From positions 1-64,000 of the forward strand of contig JBPCTY010000002.1 in assembly GCA_051011415.1 (NCBI GenBank): DNA of 64,000 nucleotides. Direction: 5' to 3'. The notes beneath the pieces were generated by a model that searched no databases, was not told where the DNA came from, and saw only the letters and a program-made list of their open reading frames with translations. How positions within the stretch are numbered: the first letter of the stretch is position 1; each line of letters begins with the position of its first letter. A program made the position numbers and the translations under genes. This document shows positions 8,251-18,290 of this stretch, piece by piece. Origin of the DNA: SZUA-442 sp051011415. Lineage in GTDB: Bacteria > Actinomycetota > Acidimicrobiia > Spongiisociales > UBA5794.

Positions 8251-8721
8251 CTAGACCGTGTCGAGCATGCGCATGCCCTTGATGCGCTGGTGTTCCCGCC
8301 GAAGCCGCGGCGGAAGCCGATGGGTCTGGGTCGGCGAGAGCATCGGCACGATGGAGGGCACCCGAATCGTGCCGTGGTCGTCACGATCGGCAAGTCCCTC
8401 CCGCGCCAACACCGCGAGGTGGGTTGGCATCTTGAGGGGGCGGCCGCTTTGTGCGGCGGCGGCGAGTCGAAGCAGGTCTGCGACCGCCCCCGGTCCCACG
8501 ATGGGGAGCCAAAACGTGCGCACATAGGAGTGGGTGTGCGGGAATCCAGTCGTGGTGGTGGCCTGGGTCAGGACTGGCCTGACCCTCGAGCGAACCCGCG
8601 CCGTTGTGCGTAGCGCACTGCCCGCCTTGGCGCCTGGGAGCCAGGTGGTGTTCCGGGGCAAGGGAGGACTGACCGTGTCCGGGACACTTCCAGGCGCTGG
8701 CGGAGCAGATGCGCTATGCAT
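8251..8721 (-). CDS. Hypothetical protein, 156 aa
   Basis: I do not recognise this protein. It lies 10 bp upstream of the rhodanese-ThiF gene on the same strand and is likely cotranscribed with it. The C-terminal 90 residues (from SYVRTFWLPIVGPGAVADLL on) look like a real helical domain, with RPLKMPTHLAVLARE and a basic tail RLPPRLRREHQR. The first 60 residues are Pro/Thr/Arg-rich and less convincing. The start may be the ATG at 8721 or a GTG at 8523, which would leave only the convincing part. The ATG lies just downstream of an AT-rich, phased-repeat promoter region. Confidence 0.5.
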   Translation of the reverse strand: MHSASAPPAPGSVPDTVSPPLPRNTTWLPGAKAGSALRTTARVRSRVRPVLTQATTTTGFPHTHSYVRTFWLPIVGPGAVADLLRLAAAAQSGRPLKMPTHLAVLAREGLADRDDHGTIRVPSIVPMLSPTQTHRLPPRLRREHQRIKGMRMLDTV

Positions 8722-8735
8722 ACCCGTTTTGTATC

Positions 8736-8760
8736 AAGTAACACTAAGTAAATACAAGTA
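8736..8760 (-). repeat. Three AAGTA direct repeats at exact 10-bp steps
   Basis: AAGTA occurs at 8736-8740, 8746-8750 and 8756-8760 (TACTT on the minus strand). The block is strikingly AT-rich for this genome and lies 15 bp upstream of the ATG at 8721. One-turn spacing puts all copies on the same face of the helix, as for a cooperatively binding regulator. Confidence 0.45.
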
Positions 8761-8857
8761 GTCTGTATTGAGGTCGCGAAATTTAGCCCGACATGCCGCA
8801 GCAAGTGCATCCGTTCAATTCGGTCTACACAGAAGAGGGCAAGCGATTGGCCCCTGG

Positions 8858-10648
8858 CTAGCTCGCTGCTGCGCCGGTTTGGACCTGCCAGAGAGTGCGG
8901 TAGATGCCGTCGTGGTCGAGGAGCTCGTCGTGGCTTCCTGACTCGCTGACACGTCCGCGGTCCACCACGTAGATGCGATCGGCGTTGCGGATCGTTGAGA
9001 GGCGGTGCGCAATCACGACCATTGTGCGGTTGTGGCTGACCCTCGCAAGTGAACGTTGAATGGCCGCTTCGGTCTCGTTGTCGACTGCTGAAGTCGCTTC
9101 GTCGAGGATGAGCACCGGTGAGTCGGTGAGGAGCGCCCTGGCGATGGAGAGTCTTTGGCGCTGACCGCCTGAGAGCTTCTGGCCGCGCTCGCCAACGATC
9201 GTGTCGTACCCGGCCGGTAGCTGCATGATGAAGTCGTGGGCCTCTGCAGTGGCTGCCGCCTCCTTGATCTGTTCCTCTGTCGCGTCAGGCCGCCCGTAGG
9301 CAATGTTCTCCGTGACGGTGCCATGAAACAAGAACACATCCTGGCTTACCAATGACATGGCATCTCGGAGATCCGACTGCTCGAGATCGCGCAGATCGAC
9401 ACCGTCGAGTGTGATGGAGCCGCTGTCGACGTCGTAGAAGCGAAGCAACAGCTTGATCAGCGTTGTCTTCCCCGACCCGGTTGATCCGACGAATGCGGTT
9501 GTTCGCTCAGGCTCGATGACGAGATCGACATCTGACAGGACGGGGAAACCAGGCTCGTACGCAAAGTCGACACCCTGGAACTCGATTCGGCCGCGGGCCG
9601 CTTCACCATCTATCTCGACATCCCCATCGATGATGGTGGGCTTGGTGTCGAGGACATCAAGGATCCTGTTCGTCGAGGCCATCGCCCGCTGGTAGAGGTC
9701 GACTGTCTGTCCGAGTCGCGTCAACGGCCACAAGAGGCGTTGGGTGAGGAAGACCATCACCGAGTACAGGCCGATGTTGAGTTGGCCCTCAATGGCGAGG
9801 AAGCCGCCCCAGACGAGGGTGGCGGTAAAGCCAACAAGAATCGCGATTCGGATGAGGGGCGTAAAGGCTGAGGACAGCTTGATGGCCGCCCTGTTTGCGT
9901 CCTGATACCTGGCGGACGCCTTGTCGACCCTGGCGACCTCACGCTCCTCGGCGTTGAACGCCTTGATCGTTGAGATTCCGCCAATGTTGTTGCCAAGCTG
10001 CGAGTTGATCGCTGCCGCCTCATCGCGGACGAGGGCGTAGCGAGGCTCGATCTTGCGTTGGAACTTGAAGCTTCCCCAAAGGATCACCGGAATGGGCAGG
10101 AACGCCAGCCACGCCACCGAGGGGGCGATGATGAAGAACGCCGCACCAATCAGGATGACAGTCGTCAACAACTGAATCACTTCGTTGGCACCGATGTCCA
10201 AGAAGCGCTCCAATTGGTTGACGTCGTCGTTGAGCACGGCCATCAGATCGCCGGTCGATCGATTCTCGAAGTACTCGACGTCGAGCTCCTGGATGTGCTC
10301 GTAGGTATCGATGCGAAGATCGTGCTGAATGTTCTGGGCAAGGTTTCTCCACTCGACGCCGAGCAGATATTCGAACAGCGACTCGAGGCTCCAGATAATG
10401 AAAGTCAGAATCGCGATGAAGACGATCTGCATCTTCGGGTCTTCGATTCCGAGGTTTCCGAGGAGTGAGTCGCTTCCGTTGGCAACAACGTCCACTGCCA
10501 TACCGATCAGGAATGGCGGTGCGAGGTCTACGGCTTTGTTCAGGAACGAATATGTCGAGGCGAGGACGATGCGCTTCCGATAGCCGGCCGCATAGTTCCA
10601 TAGCCGGCGAAGGGGGACCTTAGATTCCTCGACTACTGCATCTTCCAT
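8858..10648 (-). CDS. ABC exporter, fused membrane and ATPase domains
   Basis: 596 aa. The N-terminal half is a type I exporter membrane domain with six hydrophobic segments (from YRKRIVLASTYSFL to about residue 320). The C-terminal half is the ATPase: Walker A GSTGSGKTT, Q-loop VSQDVFLFHGTV, signature LSGGQRQRLSIARALL, Walker B VLILDEATSAVD and the H-loop IAHRLST. It works as a homodimer or heterodimer in the cytoplasmic membrane and exports a substrate that cannot be deduced; multidrug or lipid exporters are the usual relatives. The ATG start is followed by an acidic leader MEDAVVEESK. The gene follows the penicillin-binding protein gene after 41 bp in the same orientation. Confidence 0.93.
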   Translation of the reverse strand: MEDAVVEESKVPLRRLWNYAAGYRKRIVLASTYSFLNKAVDLAPPFLIGMAVDVVANGSDSLLGNLGIEDPKMQIVFIAILTFIIWSLESLFEYLLGVEWRNLAQNIQHDLRIDTYEHIQELDVEYFENRSTGDLMAVLNDDVNQLERFLDIGANEVIQLLTTVILIGAAFFIIAPSVAWLAFLPIPVILWGSFKFQRKIEPRYALVRDEAAAINSQLGNNIGGISTIKAFNAEEREVARVDKASARYQDANRAAIKLSSAFTPLIRIAILVGFTATLVWGGFLAIEGQLNIGLYSVMVFLTQRLLWPLTRLGQTVDLYQRAMASTNRILDVLDTKPTIIDGDVEIDGEAARGRIEFQGVDFAYEPGFPVLSDVDLVIEPERTTAFVGSTGSGKTTLIKLLLRFYDVDSGSITLDGVDLRDLEQSDLRDAMSLVSQDVFLFHGTVTENIAYGRPDATEEQIKEAAATAEAHDFIMQLPAGYDTIVGERGQKLSGGQRQRLSIARALLTDSPVLILDEATSAVDNETEAAIQRSLARVSHNRTMVVIAHRLSTIRNADRIYVVDRGRVSESGSHDELLDHDGIYRTLWQVQTGAAAS

Positions 10649-10689
10649 CGGTGCGAGGCTAGGACGAGCCGATGCTCAACCCTTGGGCG

Positions 10690-13188
10690 CTATGGAGCGG
10701 TACCGAAACGAATGAGGATCTCTTGGCCTGTTCCAATCGGTGTGCCGGCCCCGGGAGCCGTTGAGACGACCACCCCATGCTGAGCCGGATTGGTCGTGAT
10801 GATCTCGTCGAAAGTCCACGTGACCTCAATGCCCGTTGCGATCATGTAGCTATTGAGCCGTTGGACGGCCTCGGATGCAGTGAAACCGCGAAGGTCGGGC
10901 ATCGGCACTTCCGGAGGTAGCCCGTTCGACACCTGAATCGTGATTGGTGTCCCTTGGCGAACGAGCGTGCCGGGAAGTGGAATTGTTCCGACGAGTGATC
11001 CAGCAGGAAAGGTGCTCGCGACCTCTTCGATCTCACCGGCCAAGCCGACGCCGTAGATGGCGTCAATCATGTCCGCTGTCGTCGGAGTGAGCGCAGGGAC
11101 GATGGCATAGGGCGTCTGCCTGTAGACGTCTGTGCCTGGTGGATCTTCTGGGAAGTCGATCGGTGGAATCGCCTTCGTGGCGTACTCCATGTACTGCTTC
11201 CAGATCGGCCCGGCCAGAGTGCCACCGAATGCATTGCGATAGAACTGCTCGGATCCTTCAGCGTCGTTGAAGACGGTGAAGTCCTTCATCGGAATCGTGC
11301 CTTGGTGATACCCAACCCACACGGCAGTGGTTATTTGTGGCACGAAGCCTGCGAACCAAACGTCGGTGTTGTTGCTTGCGGTCCCGGTCTTACCGGCCTG
11401 GGGCCGCCCGAGATCTGCACGACGACCTGTGCCTTGCGAAACAACCTTCTCAAGCGAACCGACGACCGCTGCTGCAATCTGCGGCGACAGCTCTTGTTCA
11501 GGCTGCATGGTGTGCTCGTAGATCACCGTTCCATCCCTATCGGTGATGCGCTCGATCAGGAAGGGCGTCCGTTTCTCGCCAAAGTTTGCAAAGGTCGAGT
11601 AGGCGGCTGCCATGTCGAGAGGGGATACGCCTGCTGCTCCCAATGTGATGGGGGCAAAGGGCTGGAGCGCTGAAGTGACACCGAGCCCGTTCGCCATCTC
11701 CACTACGGCATCGGGGCCAATCGCATCCACGAGGCGTGCATACACGGTGTTGGTCGAGTTATACGTCGCCGAGTCAAGAGTTCGAAGGTCCTTGCTCGAG
11801 TTGCCCGTCGCGTTCTCGACTTCCCAGTGCGTACCGAGGGGAGGGCATGGCGTTTCACACGGAATGAGCGCAGGGCTCGAATCATCCCAGAACGAGCCAA
11901 GGGTCACTGGATTGCCCGCACGGTCGCCTGAGTCCAACGCTGCGGCAAGCGTGAACGGCTTGAAAGCGGAGCCAGCATTCCTGGCGAGGCCGCCAGCCAG
12001 ATCGTACGGTCGCTGCCCAGCCTCGATGTCATCACCGAATTCTGTGCCAGATGCCAACACGCGGATGGCACCCGTGCTGTTGTCGATCGACGCGATTGCA
12101 CCCGTCGGCCCTTCAGCGGATCTGAACCAGGATCGAAGGATGCGTTCGGCCTCTTGCTGCAGACCGTGGTCCAGCGTGAGATCAATCTTGAGGCCGCCGC
12201 CACCTTCACAACTCGCATCAGCAGCGGGGCAACCGAATATCGCAAGCTTGCGCTCTGCCTGTGTTTCCCCGAGAGCATCGAACTCTGGACCCTGGAGAAG
12301 CTGGCGACGCACGGCGATCATGATCTCCGGTGAAATCGACTCGTTTGTCTCTTGCGCAATCACGCCCAGTGGCTCTTGTTGTGCAAGCTGGCCATCTCGG
12401 GGAAGGATGTGGCCGTTGGCAACCATGCGATCGATTGTTCGGTTTCGAGCGGACAACGCGTTCTGTGCGTTCGACCTTGGGTGATAGAACGTCGGGTTGC
12501 GGATCGGCACCGGCAGCAGCGCAGCCTCAGCGATTGACAGCTCGTCGAGTTCCTTGCCGAAGTACTCGAGCGACGCAGCCCTGATGCCATACGCGTTCGA
12601 GCCGAAGAACACCGAGTTTGCCCAGAATTCGAGGATCTGATCCTTCGTGTATCGACGCTCGACCTCGGCGGCCACCACGGCCTCGCAGATCTTGCGTTCG
12701 ATCGTCTGGTCAGAGGTGAGGAAGTTCTGTTTCACGACCTGCTGCGTGATTGTCGATCCACCACCAGCAGGAGCATCGGTCACACGACCCATGACGGCTC
12801 GGCCGATGGCGGTGAAGTCAATGCCCTCGTGCTCGTAGAAGGACTTGTCCTCTGCGGACAGAATCGCTGCGACAACAAGATCCGGCATATCCGAAAGCTG
12901 TACCGGGAGGCTGTTGCGCTCGGACAGTTCGCCAAGCTTCACGGCATCTGCGGTGTAGACCGACGAGAGGGTCGAAAGGTTGGGGAATTCGAGGTCGAAC
13001 GTTTCGACATTGCAGAGATAGGCGTCTTCGACATCGGACACGGTCCCGTATGCCGTGTTGACCGTCAGAAAGCCGAACAGGCCCACCCAGGTGGCACCGA
13101 CGATCACAACGATGGCAAGCCCTATGAGTGCGGGCAAGCGTCGCTGATGCCGCTCGATGCGTTCGATGTCTCTGATGGGTGGTTCCAC
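10690..13188 (-). CDS. Class A penicillin-binding protein with PASTA domain
   Basis: 832 aa from a GTG. A short cytoplasmic segment and one transmembrane helix (about 18-42) anchor it in the membrane. The GT51 glycosyltransferase domain has EDKSFYEHEGID, GGSTITQQVVKQ and RKICEAVVAAEVERRYTKDQ. The transpeptidase domain has SAFK (nucleophile Ser), STN and KTGT. The C-terminus carries a PASTA-type repeat (MPDLRGFTASEAVQRL..., then NPAQHGVVVSTAPGAGT) preceded by a weaker one. It polymerises and cross-links peptidoglycan outside the membrane. It is divergent from the mutase gene. Confidence 0.95.
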   Translation of the reverse strand: MEPPIRDIERIERHQRRLPALIGLAIVVIVGATWVGLFGFLTVNTAYGTVSDVEDAYLCNVETFDLEFPNLSTLSSVYTADAVKLGELSERNSLPVQLSDMPDLVVAAILSAEDKSFYEHEGIDFTAIGRAVMGRVTDAPAGGGSTITQQVVKQNFLTSDQTIERKICEAVVAAEVERRYTKDQILEFWANSVFFGSNAYGIRAASLEYFGKELDELSIAEAALLPVPIRNPTFYHPRSNAQNALSARNRTIDRMVANGHILPRDGQLAQQEPLGVIAQETNESISPEIMIAVRRQLLQGPEFDALGETQAERKLAIFGCPAADASCEGGGGLKIDLTLDHGLQQEAERILRSWFRSAEGPTGAIASIDNSTGAIRVLASGTEFGDDIEAGQRPYDLAGGLARNAGSAFKPFTLAAALDSGDRAGNPVTLGSFWDDSSPALIPCETPCPPLGTHWEVENATGNSSKDLRTLDSATYNSTNTVYARLVDAIGPDAVVEMANGLGVTSALQPFAPITLGAAGVSPLDMAAAYSTFANFGEKRTPFLIERITDRDGTVIYEHTMQPEQELSPQIAAAVVGSLEKVVSQGTGRRADLGRPQAGKTGTASNNTDVWFAGFVPQITTAVWVGYHQGTIPMKDFTVFNDAEGSEQFYRNAFGGTLAGPIWKQYMEYATKAIPPIDFPEDPPGTDVYRQTPYAIVPALTPTTADMIDAIYGVGLAGEIEEVASTFPAGSLVGTIPLPGTLVRQGTPITIQVSNGLPPEVPMPDLRGFTASEAVQRLNSYMIATGIEVTWTFDEIITTNPAQHGVVVSTAPGAGTPIGTGQEILIRFGTAP

Positions 13189-13291
13189 AGTGCCTCACTG
13201 GGCCAAGACACGTGCCCGCACCGCCCTACCGGTACCATCAAGCACGCGAAATCAGCATAGGAACCGACCTCAGATAGCGAATGGATCTGCC

Positions 13292-14845
<1,554 letters not shown>

Positions 14846-14862
14846 CTGACCGAGGATTCCCG

Positions 14863-16230
14863 GTGCACGACAACCAAACCCCAACACGGCTTCTTGTCAT
14901 CGGTGGAGGGCCGGCCGGTCACTCCGCTGCGACGCAAGCCGCGACGCTTGGAGCCGAGGTCACCCTCGTTGAAGATCAGATCGTTGGAGGAGCAGCTCAC
15001 CTTTGGGATTGCATCCCCTCCAAGGCGATGGTGTCGAGCTCGATGCGTCTTCGTGCGATCCGTCACGCCAGCCGCCTTGGGATCTCCGAGCCAGGGCCGG
15101 CAGCCCTTGACATGGAGAACCTCTCGTCGCACGTGTACGGCATTGCCGACACGATCGCCGACAGCATCACCTCGATGCTGGTCAGCCAAGGCGTTGAGAT
15201 CGTACGGGGCCGGGCACACTTCACCGGACCGCACACTGCCGTTGCCGTCACCGAGGATGGCAATGTTGGCCTTGAGTTCGACACCGCTCTCATATCCACC
15301 GGATCCAGACCGAGAGTGCCCGATTGGGCGGACGTTGACGGCGAACGAGTGCTGACTACCCGCGACGCTTATCACGTGCCTGAGCTGCCAGAGAGAATCG
15401 TGATCATCGGCTCGGGCGTGACCGGGGTCGAGATGGTCCACATCTTCTCATCGCTTGGCTCAGAGGTCGCCCTCCTTGTGAGCCGACATCATGTGCTGCC
15501 GCACCGCGACGCAGAAGTTGCTGCGGTCCTTGAGGAGGACTTCCTTGGTCGTGGGGTCGAGTTGCTGAAGGGATCACGTGCCTCGGCCATCGAGCGCGAT
15601 GGAGATCGCGTTGTCGTGCGCACCGAAGACGGAAGACGGGTCGAAGGGTCCCATGCACTGCTTGCAGTGGGGTCGGTACCGAATAGCGAAGGGCTCGAGT
15701 TGGACTCAGCAGGTGTCCGGTCTGACGGCGGCTATGTGCCCGTCGATGAGTTCAACCGCACGAACGTTGCACACATCTATGCGGGCGGCGACGTCACCGG
15801 ACTACTGCCCCTGTCATCCGTTGCAACGATGCAGGGCCGAAAGATTGCCTCCCACATGATGGGTCGGCAGGTGAAACCGATTGACTACGGCCGTGTGAGC
15901 CAGGCGATCTTCACGGAGCCAGAGATCGCATCGGTGGGTCTTGAGGAAGTGGATGCCGCTGCAGAGGGCAGGAAGGTGCGGATCACCAAGGTGCCGCTTG
16001 CATCGAACCCGAGAGCGCTCATTCAGGGAGATACCTCAGGATTCGTCAAGGTGGTGTCCGACCCCGCGACCCACGTTGTGCTTGGGGGAACGGTTGTAGG
16101 TCATCATGCTTCGGAGCTTGTTGCACCGATTGCGCTTGCGACCCAAGCTCGGATCAGGGTCGACGTGCTGGTTGAAACATTGATGGTCCATCCCAGCCTG
16201 ACAGAGTCGATCTCAGAAGCCGCTGAATAG
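14863..16230 (+). CDS. NAD(P)H-quinone dehydrogenase, LpdA-like flavoprotein
   Basis: 455 aa from a GTG, 17 bp after the mutase gene. It has the fold of pyridine nucleotide-disulfide oxidoreductases: FAD motif VIGGGPAGHSAATQAA, NAD motif IIGSGVTGVEMVHIFSSLG, the second FAD motif IYAGGDVT and a C-terminal dimerisation domain. The redox segment reads GGAAHLWDCIPSK, so the first cysteine of the usual pair is replaced. It therefore cannot be a true dihydrolipoamide dehydrogenase. The mycobacterial LpdA/Rv3303c group shares this feature and reduces quinones. Its link to the mutase next door is not obvious. Confidence 0.85.
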   Translation: MHDNQTPTRLLVIGGGPAGHSAATQAATLGAEVTLVEDQIVGGAAHLWDCIPSKAMVSSSMRLRAIRHASRLGISEPGPAALDMENLSSHVYGIADTIADSITSMLVSQGVEIVRGRAHFTGPHTAVAVTEDGNVGLEFDTALISTGSRPRVPDWADVDGERVLTTRDAYHVPELPERIVIIGSGVTGVEMVHIFSSLGSEVALLVSRHHVLPHRDAEVAAVLEEDFLGRGVELLKGSRASAIERDGDRVVVRTEDGRRVEGSHALLAVGSVPNSEGLELDSAGVRSDGGYVPVDEFNRTNVAHIYAGGDVTGLLPLSSVATMQGRKIASHMMGRQVKPIDYGRVSQAIFTEPEIASVGLEEVDAAAEGRKVRITKVPLASNPRALIQGDTSGFVKVVSDPATHVVLGGTVVGHHASELVAPIALATQARIRVDVLVETLMVHPSLTESISEAAE

Positions 16231-16237
16231 ACCGGCG

Positions 16238-16360
16238 CTAGTCCCGATCGGCCCGGATCCCGCGAAGCCACTTGGCGCGGCCCTCGACTGCAACCTCCGC
16301 AGCAACCATGCCTGCAATGATGGCTGCGCCCACGACGGCTGACAGTACGGACTTGATCAT
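16238..16360 (-). CDS. Small single-span membrane protein, 40 aa
   Basis: A 40-codon ORF starts with ATG at 16360: MIKSVLSAVVGAAIIAGMV is a plausible transmembrane helix, followed by a charged tail EGRAKWLRGIRADRD. It lies 64 bp downstream of pccA on the same strand, so it may be the last gene of a pccB-pccA operon. Its function is unknown. The convergent neighbour ends 8 bp away, leaving little room for anything else. Confidence 0.5.
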   Translation of the reverse strand: MIKSVLSAVVGAAIIAGMVAAEVAVEGRAKWLRGIRADRD

Positions 16361-16424
16361 GTGCGAAGTGTATTACAGATCGATCCACGAGGAATAGCTG
16401 GCATCCAAGCGCCTCTGCTGGCGG

Positions 16425-18170
16425 CTACTTGATCACCATGAGCAGTTGGCCTGCCGACACGGTGTCACCAACCTGGACCTTGATGTCGACGATGTCCCCG
16501 CCGACACTCGCCTTGATCTCGTTCTCCATCTTCATGGCCTCGAGCACACACACGGCTTCGCCTTCTTGGACTGTTTCGCCCGCCTTGTGGTGGATCTTGA
16601 CGATGGTGCCTTGCATCGGGGAGAGAATCTCACCCGCTGCGCCTCCGCCGGTCGACGCACCGGACAGTTTGGGCGCCTTGCGGCGGGGGGCCACTCGCTT
16701 GCCTGACCCCGGTGCGGTGAGTACCTGTGCCCAGTACTTGACCGCGAAACGACGACCACCGACCTCGACCGTCATCGAGCGTTCCGTGAGCTCCTCGTCC
16801 TCGGGCACGGCTGGAGCGGTTGCTCGGTCGAGATCTGAGAAGTCCATCGTGTCCTCGACCAGGCGTGTGTTGACATTGCCGGACAGGAAGTCTTCGTTCT
16901 CGAGGATTCGCAGGTGTGCAGGAATTGTGGTGTCAACGCCTGCGATCTGATACTCGTTGAGCGCACGCTTGGCCCGCGCAACGGCTTCATCCCTGGTGGA
17001 TCCCGACACGATGAGCTTGGCAATCATGTTGTCGTAGTACTGGCTGATGACGCTGCCCTGAACGACCCCCGAATCGATACGGATGCCCGGACCCGACGGC
17101 TCGCGATACTTGACGAGGGTGCCCGGTGTGGGAATGAATCCACGGGATGGGTCCTCGGCGTTGACCCTGAACTCGATCGTGTGACCGATAGGCGCCGGTG
17201 CACCGTCCATTGAGAGCTCAGCCCCCTGGGCAACTTTGAGCTGCTCGACCACCAGATCGACGCCGAACACCTCTTCGGTAACGGTGTGTTCAACCTGGAT
17301 ACGGGTGTTCATCTCGAGGAAGTAGAACTCGCCGTCCGAGAACAAGAACTCCACCGTTCCGGCCGACTGGTATCCAGCGGCATGGCCCAGCGCCAGCGCA
17401 AGCTCGCCAAGCTTCTGTCGCAGCTCCGGCGTGAAATGGGGTGCAGGGGATTCCTCGACGAGCTTCTGGTGCCGTCGCTGAAGGGAGCAGTCCCTTTCCC
17501 CGTAGAACAGTCCGTTGCCGTGATTGTCGAAGAGCACCTGGGCTTCGATGTGTCGAGCATTCTCGAGGTAGCGCTCGACGTAGACGGCTGCATTGCCGAA
17601 CCAGGACTCTGCTTCTCTTCCTGCCGACTCGAACGCATCGGCCAGACCGTCCTTCGATCGGACAACCTTGAGGCCTCTGCCACCTCCGCCCGCAGCTGCC
17701 TTGATCGCTACGGGAAACCCATGTTCGTCAGCGAATGCCGCGACCTGCTCAACCGACGTCAACGGCTCGAGCGTTCCGGGGACTCCGTGGACGCCAGCCG
17801 CATCGGCTGCGACCCTCGATTCGATCTTGTCGCCCATCATGGCAATCGCAGAAGGAGGCGGGCCGACCCAGATCAAGCCAGCATCGGTGATGGCGGATGC
17901 GAACTCTGCGTTCTCGGCAAGAAACCCGTATCCGGGGTGGACCGCGTCGGCCTTTGATTCCTTTGCGATCTCAAGGATTCGCTCGACATTGAGGTATGAA
18001 TCAGCTGCTGGTGCCGCACCGACGTTCCACGCCTCATCGGCCATCGCGGTATGTACCGAGTCCCTGTCGAGCTCGGAATAGATTGCGATGGTCCTGAGGC
18101 CGACGTCTCGCGCAGCACGGATGATGCGAACGGCGATCTCGCCACGATTGGCAATGAGAACTGATTCCAC
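16425..18170 (-). CDS. pccA: Acetyl/propionyl-CoA carboxylase alpha subunit (biotin carboxylase plus biotin carrier)
   Basis: 581 aa from a GTG. Residues 1-450 are the biotin carboxylase: IANRGEIAVRIIRAARD, HPGYGFLAEN, the glycine loop AAGGGGRGLKVV and EMNTRIQVEHTVTE. The C-terminal 70 residues are the biotinyl domain with EAMKMEN, whose Lys takes biotin. It carboxylates biotin with ATP and bicarbonate; the beta subunit transfers the carboxyl group to acyl-CoA. The beta subunit gene lies 120 bp upstream and a biotin ligase beyond it. Propionyl-CoA is favoured by the mutase nearby, but actinobacterial enzymes of this type often accept acetyl-CoA too. Confidence 0.93.
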   Translation of the reverse strand: MESVLIANRGEIAVRIIRAARDVGLRTIAIYSELDRDSVHTAMADEAWNVGAAPAADSYLNVERILEIAKESKADAVHPGYGFLAENAEFASAITDAGLIWVGPPPSAIAMMGDKIESRVAADAAGVHGVPGTLEPLTSVEQVAAFADEHGFPVAIKAAAGGGGRGLKVVRSKDGLADAFESAGREAESWFGNAAVYVERYLENARHIEAQVLFDNHGNGLFYGERDCSLQRRHQKLVEESPAPHFTPELRQKLGELALALGHAAGYQSAGTVEFLFSDGEFYFLEMNTRIQVEHTVTEEVFGVDLVVEQLKVAQGAELSMDGAPAPIGHTIEFRVNAEDPSRGFIPTPGTLVKYREPSGPGIRIDSGVVQGSVISQYYDNMIAKLIVSGSTRDEAVARAKRALNEYQIAGVDTTIPAHLRILENEDFLSGNVNTRLVEDTMDFSDLDRATAPAVPEDEELTERSMTVEVGGRRFAVKYWAQVLTAPGSGKRVAPRRKAPKLSGASTGGGAAGEILSPMQGTIVKIHHKAGETVQEGEAVCVLEAMKMENEIKASVGGDIVDIKVQVGDTVSAGQLLMVIK

Positions 18171-18190
18171 GTGGCAATCCTAGATGTGGT

Positions 18191-18210
18191 CGGTTTTCCG
18201 AGGAGAACCG
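18191..18210 (-). terminator. Hairpin between the carboxylase subunit genes
   Basis: CGGTTTTC (18191-18198) pairs with GAGAACCG (18203-18210), one G-T pair, loop CGAG. It lies between pccB and pccA, so it may act as an attenuator or an mRNA processing site rather than a full stop. No T-run is obvious. Confidence 0.3.
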
Positions 18211-18290
18211 GGGCCCACCTCTCGATTACGACCCGCCCAACACGCAGTGCGTTACCGATTCATGGCAGGTCGTTCCTCGCCGAGCGCTGT

